Assembly: GCA_035760645.1 (NCBI GenBank)
Contig: DASTSO010000050.1
Location: 1-8,194 of the forward strand
Length of the DNA: 8,194 nt
From: DASSTY01 sp035760645
GTDB lineage: Bacteria > Gemmatimonadota > Gemmatimonadetes > Gemmatimonadales > GWC2-71-9
Direction: 5' to 3'
Below the pieces are notes generated by a model that made no database searches, was not told the origin of the DNA, and saw nothing but the letters and a program-made list of their open reading frames with translations. This document shows, piece by piece, positions 6,189-8,194 of this stretch; within the stretch, counting starts at the first letter, position 1; each line of letters begins with the position of its first letter. Both the position numbers and the translations under genes were made by a program.

Positions 6189-8194
6189 CCGGCGATCCTC
6201 CCGGTGGCGAGGAGCTGCTGGAAGGCGGGGTCGCGCCGGATCGGGTCCCACGCGGGATCGACCCGCAGCCAGGCCGGCGTGAGGAACGGCTGGCCGGCCA
6301 GCGCGAGGCGGAGCTGCCGCACCGCCGGCCCGGCCTGGCCGAGCGCGGCGTGGATCTGCGCGAGGTTGATGACGTTGTTCACCCCGAAGTAGGCGTCGCG
6401 CTCCGGCGGGAGCAGCTCCACCGCGCGCCGACCCTCGTGCACCGCCTCCGCCGCCCGTCCCAGCCGCGCGTAGGTCAGGCCCAGCTGCGCGTGATAGCCG
6501 TAGTCGTCGGGCATCCGGCCGACCAGCCCCTCGAGCGCCGCGCGCGCCGAGTCGTAGGCGGCCCGCGCCTCCGGGGCGCGGCCCCGCAGCCGCAGGATGT
6601 CGCCGTGGAGGAGCTCGGCCGCGTACGGATCGGCGCCTCCCTCGCCCGGCGCGAGCGCCAGGAAGGCGCGCGCGAGCGAGTCGTCGGAGGCCGCCACGAA
6701 GGCCGGGACCCGGTCGACGCCGGCGAGAAAGCGGACGGCCGGCATGCGCCCGAGCGCGCGGCGCACGGTGCCCGCCGCCGCCGCGACGTCGCCGCTCACG
6801 CGGAGCTGGTTCAGCACCAGCGTCAGGTACGCGTCGGGCTGGTCGGGGCCGACCTCGATGCCGCGCCGGCAGAGGGCGATCGACTCGTCGAAGCGGCCCA
6901 TCAGCGACATCGTCTCCGCCACCTGCCCGATGATGAGCGCCGAGCCCGGGTCGAGCGCCATCGAGCGCTGCAGGTCGGCGAGCGCCGCCGCCCAGCGCCC
7001 CTGGCGCCGCTCGACGAAGCCGATCGCCGCGACGAGCTCGGCGTCGTTCGGCCGGGCGCGCTGCGCGACCGCGAACTCGCGGAGCGCCTGCGGGTAGTCG
7101 CGCACGCGGTACCAGTAGTTGCCCATCGCGCGGTGCGCCTCGGGGAGCTCGGGCTGCAGCGCGAGCGCCCGCTCGGCCGCCGTCTTCGCCCGGGCCATCG
7201 TCGCGGCGGTGTGCCGGAAGTAGAGCCAGTGCGCCAGCGCGAGCGTCTCCGAGAGCCGGCCCCAGGCGAGCGCGAACGCGGGGTCGAGCGCCACCGCGCG
7301 CTCGAGCATCGGGATCGCGGCCTCGAAGTTGTCGCGCGAGTTCCCGCGGTTCGCGTAGTCGATGGCGCGCAGGTAGAGGTCGTACGCCTCGGCGTTCGCC
7401 GTGGGCCGGCGCGCCAGCGCGCGGCGCGCGGGCGCGTCGAGCGTCACCTCGAGCGCCTGCGCGACGGCGGTGGAGACGTCGCCGTAGACCTGGAAGACGC
7501 TCGTCACGACGGTGTCGTACCCGTGCGCCCAGACGCTGCTCGTGTCGGCGACCCGCACGAGCTCGGGACTCACGCGCACCCGCGGCGGCCGGCCCGGCGC
7601 CTCGTCCCATTGCACGGTGCCGGTGAGGACGTAGCCCACGCCGAGCTCGCGGCCGATCTCGCTCACGCTCTTCGTGGTGCCGCGGAAGCGCGCCGCGGTG
7701 CTGCGCGGGATGACGCTCAGGCCCCCGATCCCGGTGAGCTGGGTGGTGATGGCCTCGGTGACGCCGTTGGCGAAGTAGAGCCGGTTCGAGTCGCCGAGGT
7801 TCTCGAAGGGGAGCACCACGATGCGGTGCTCGTTCGTCGGCGCCCGCCCGCCGCCCCGCGCGCGCATTGCGGTCCACGCCGCACCGAGGGCGAGGAGGAA
7901 GCCGAGGACGAGGTAGACGGCGCGGTGCCAGGACGGGGCGGCGGGCCGGTGGGACGGCGGGAGGTGCGCTCCGTGCACCGGCCGGTCTCCCTGCACCGAC
8001 GCCGTCTCCCGCCGTTCCGCCGTCCCGCCGTCCCGCCCTTCCGCCGCGATCGCCTCCAGCCGGCGGGTGATCTCGTCGGCCGTCTGCGGGCGGTCGGCGG
8101 GGCGCTTCTCGAGGCACTGCATGACGAGCGCGCCGAGTGCGGGGGGCACCGCGGGCCGGCGCCGGGTCACCGGCTCGGGCGCCTGGGTGACGTG
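6185..8194 (-). CDS. Receptor Ser/Thr kinase with TolB/CadC-like and TPR domains, N-terminus off window
   Basis: The frame is open to the right edge, so the gene begins outside; 669 residues are visible, numbered from the edge. Residues 1-50 are the end of a Hanks-type kinase C-lobe: 'PPALGALVMQCLEKRPADRP' is the final helix with the conserved Arg, followed by 'TADEITRRLEAI'. The catalytic loops are not in view, so activity cannot be judged. A Gly/Arg/Pro linker (51-90) leads to one membrane helix (about 91-111). Residues 124-275 resemble the domain found in CadC-like and TPR-containing bacterial signalling proteins: 'IVVLPFENLGD', 'YFANGVTEAITTQL', 'IPRSTAARFRGT', 'ELGVGYVLTGTVQ', 'AEAYDLYLRAI'. 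The rest (about 285-640) is TPR-like helical repeats, for example 'AIPMLERAVALDPAFALAW' and 'LRRLGRAAE'-type turns. The predicted topology is cytoplasmic kinase, extracytoplasmic sensor/TPR. The TGA stop overlaps the phosphatase ATG. The GTG at 8170 is internal, not the start. Confidence 0.88.
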   Translation of the reverse strand, partial: HVTQAPEPVTRRRPAVPPALGALVMQCLEKRPADRPQTADEITRRLEAIAAEGRDGGTAERRETASVQGDRPVHGAHLPPSHRPAAPSWHRAVYLVLGFLLALGAAWTAMRARGGGRAPTNEHRIVVLPFENLGDSNRLYFANGVTEAITTQLTGIGGLSVIPRSTAARFRGTTKSVSEIGRELGVGYVLTGTVQWDEAPGRPPRVRVSPELVRVADTSSVWAHGYDTVVTSVFQVYGDVSTAVAQALEVTLDAPARRALARRPTANAEAYDLYLRAIDYANRGNSRDNFEAAIPMLERAVALDPAFALAWGRLSETLALAHWLYFRHTAATMARAKTAAERALALQPELPEAHRAMGNYWYRVRDYPQALREFAVAQRARPNDAELVAAIGFVERRQGRWAAALADLQRSMALDPGSALIIGQVAETMSLMGRFDESIALCRRGIEVGPDQPDAYLTLVLNQLRVSGDVAAAAGTVRRALGRMPAVRFLAGVDRVPAFVAASDDSLARAFLALAPGEGGADPYAAELLHGDILRLRGRAPEARAAYDSARAALEGLVGRMPDDYGYHAQLGLTYARLGRAAEAVHEGRRAVELLPPERDAYFGVNNVINLAQIHAALGQAGPAVRQLRLALAGQPFLTPAWLRVDPAWDPIRRDPAFQQLLATGRIAG
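6196..6202 (-). promoter_or_regulatory. Ribosome binding site GGGAGGA for PP2C phosphatase
   Basis: On the minus strand GGGAGGA stands seven bases before the ATG at 6188, inside the last codons of the kinase gene. It fixes the phosphatase start and, with the ATGA overlap, indicates translational coupling. Confidence 0.7.
8011..8042. repeat. 8-bp tandem repeat in kinase linker
   Basis: Four adjacent 8-bp units on the plus strand read GCCGTTCC, GCCGTCCC, GCCGTCCC, GCCCTTCC; the middle two are identical and the outer two differ by one or two bases. They encode residues 51-62 (AEGRDGGTAERR, numbered from the window edge), the start of the linker between kinase and membrane helix. Because 8 is not a multiple of 3, gain or loss of one unit would shift the frame. 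A 12-bp inverted copy (GGGACGGCGGGA) sits at 7951-7962. Confidence 0.6.

Noticed and set aside
6189..8117. Phosphatase frame staying open far upstream, suggesting a larger fusion protein
   Set aside because: The upstream part is low-complexity Arg/Ala/Pro sequence overlapping the kinase gene. The phosphatase has its own Shine-Dalgarno and ATG at 6188, where the PP2C domain begins.

Overview
The window is very GC-rich DNA with dense, long genes and no mobile-element, tRNA, rRNA or CRISPR signal. The best guess for the source is a Gemmatimonadota-like bacterium. Three things point there: a Ser/Thr protein kinase fused through one membrane helix to a TolB/CadC-like sensor domain and TPR repeats, a Bacteroidota-style AsmA-like protein, and promoter -7 boxes of the TAnnTTTG type used in the FCB group. 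The assignment rests on family resemblance from memory, not on a search.

Layout, left to right. Positions 1-339 (+) hold the end of a small NTF2-like/DUF4440 protein. Positions 340-646 are a non-coding spacer built from GGCCCC-type hairpins arranged as a nested inverted repeat, followed by a 16-bp tandem duplication and the promoter region of the next gene. Positions 647-3409 (+) encode a 920-residue AsmA-like envelope protein with an N-terminal membrane anchor and an alanine-rich helical tail. It converges, 30 bp apart, on a secreted M1-family zinc aminopeptidase on the minus strand (3440-5140). Upstream of the peptidase lie a promoter-like box and a perfect 32-bp-arm hairpin. This hairpin also marks the end of a minus-strand operon in which a receptor-type Ser/Thr kinase (6185 to the right edge, N-terminal part missing) is followed, with an ATGA overlap, by a PP2C-type protein phosphatase (5304-6188).

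How the genes relate. The kinase and phosphatase form a coupled writer/eraser pair for protein Ser/Thr phosphorylation and are probably co-translated. The AsmA-like protein and the M1 peptidase are both envelope-directed (membrane-anchored and exported), but each looks like its own transcription unit. Nothing in the sequence ties them functionally to the kinase/phosphatase pair.

I found no clear undescribed system. The most interesting unexplained material is the palindromic DNA: the nested hairpin array at 357-517 and the perfect inverted repeat at 5234-5311. Next are the FCB-type promoter boxes, including one that predicts a leaderless mRNA, and a frame-breaking 8-bp tandem repeat in the kinase linker.
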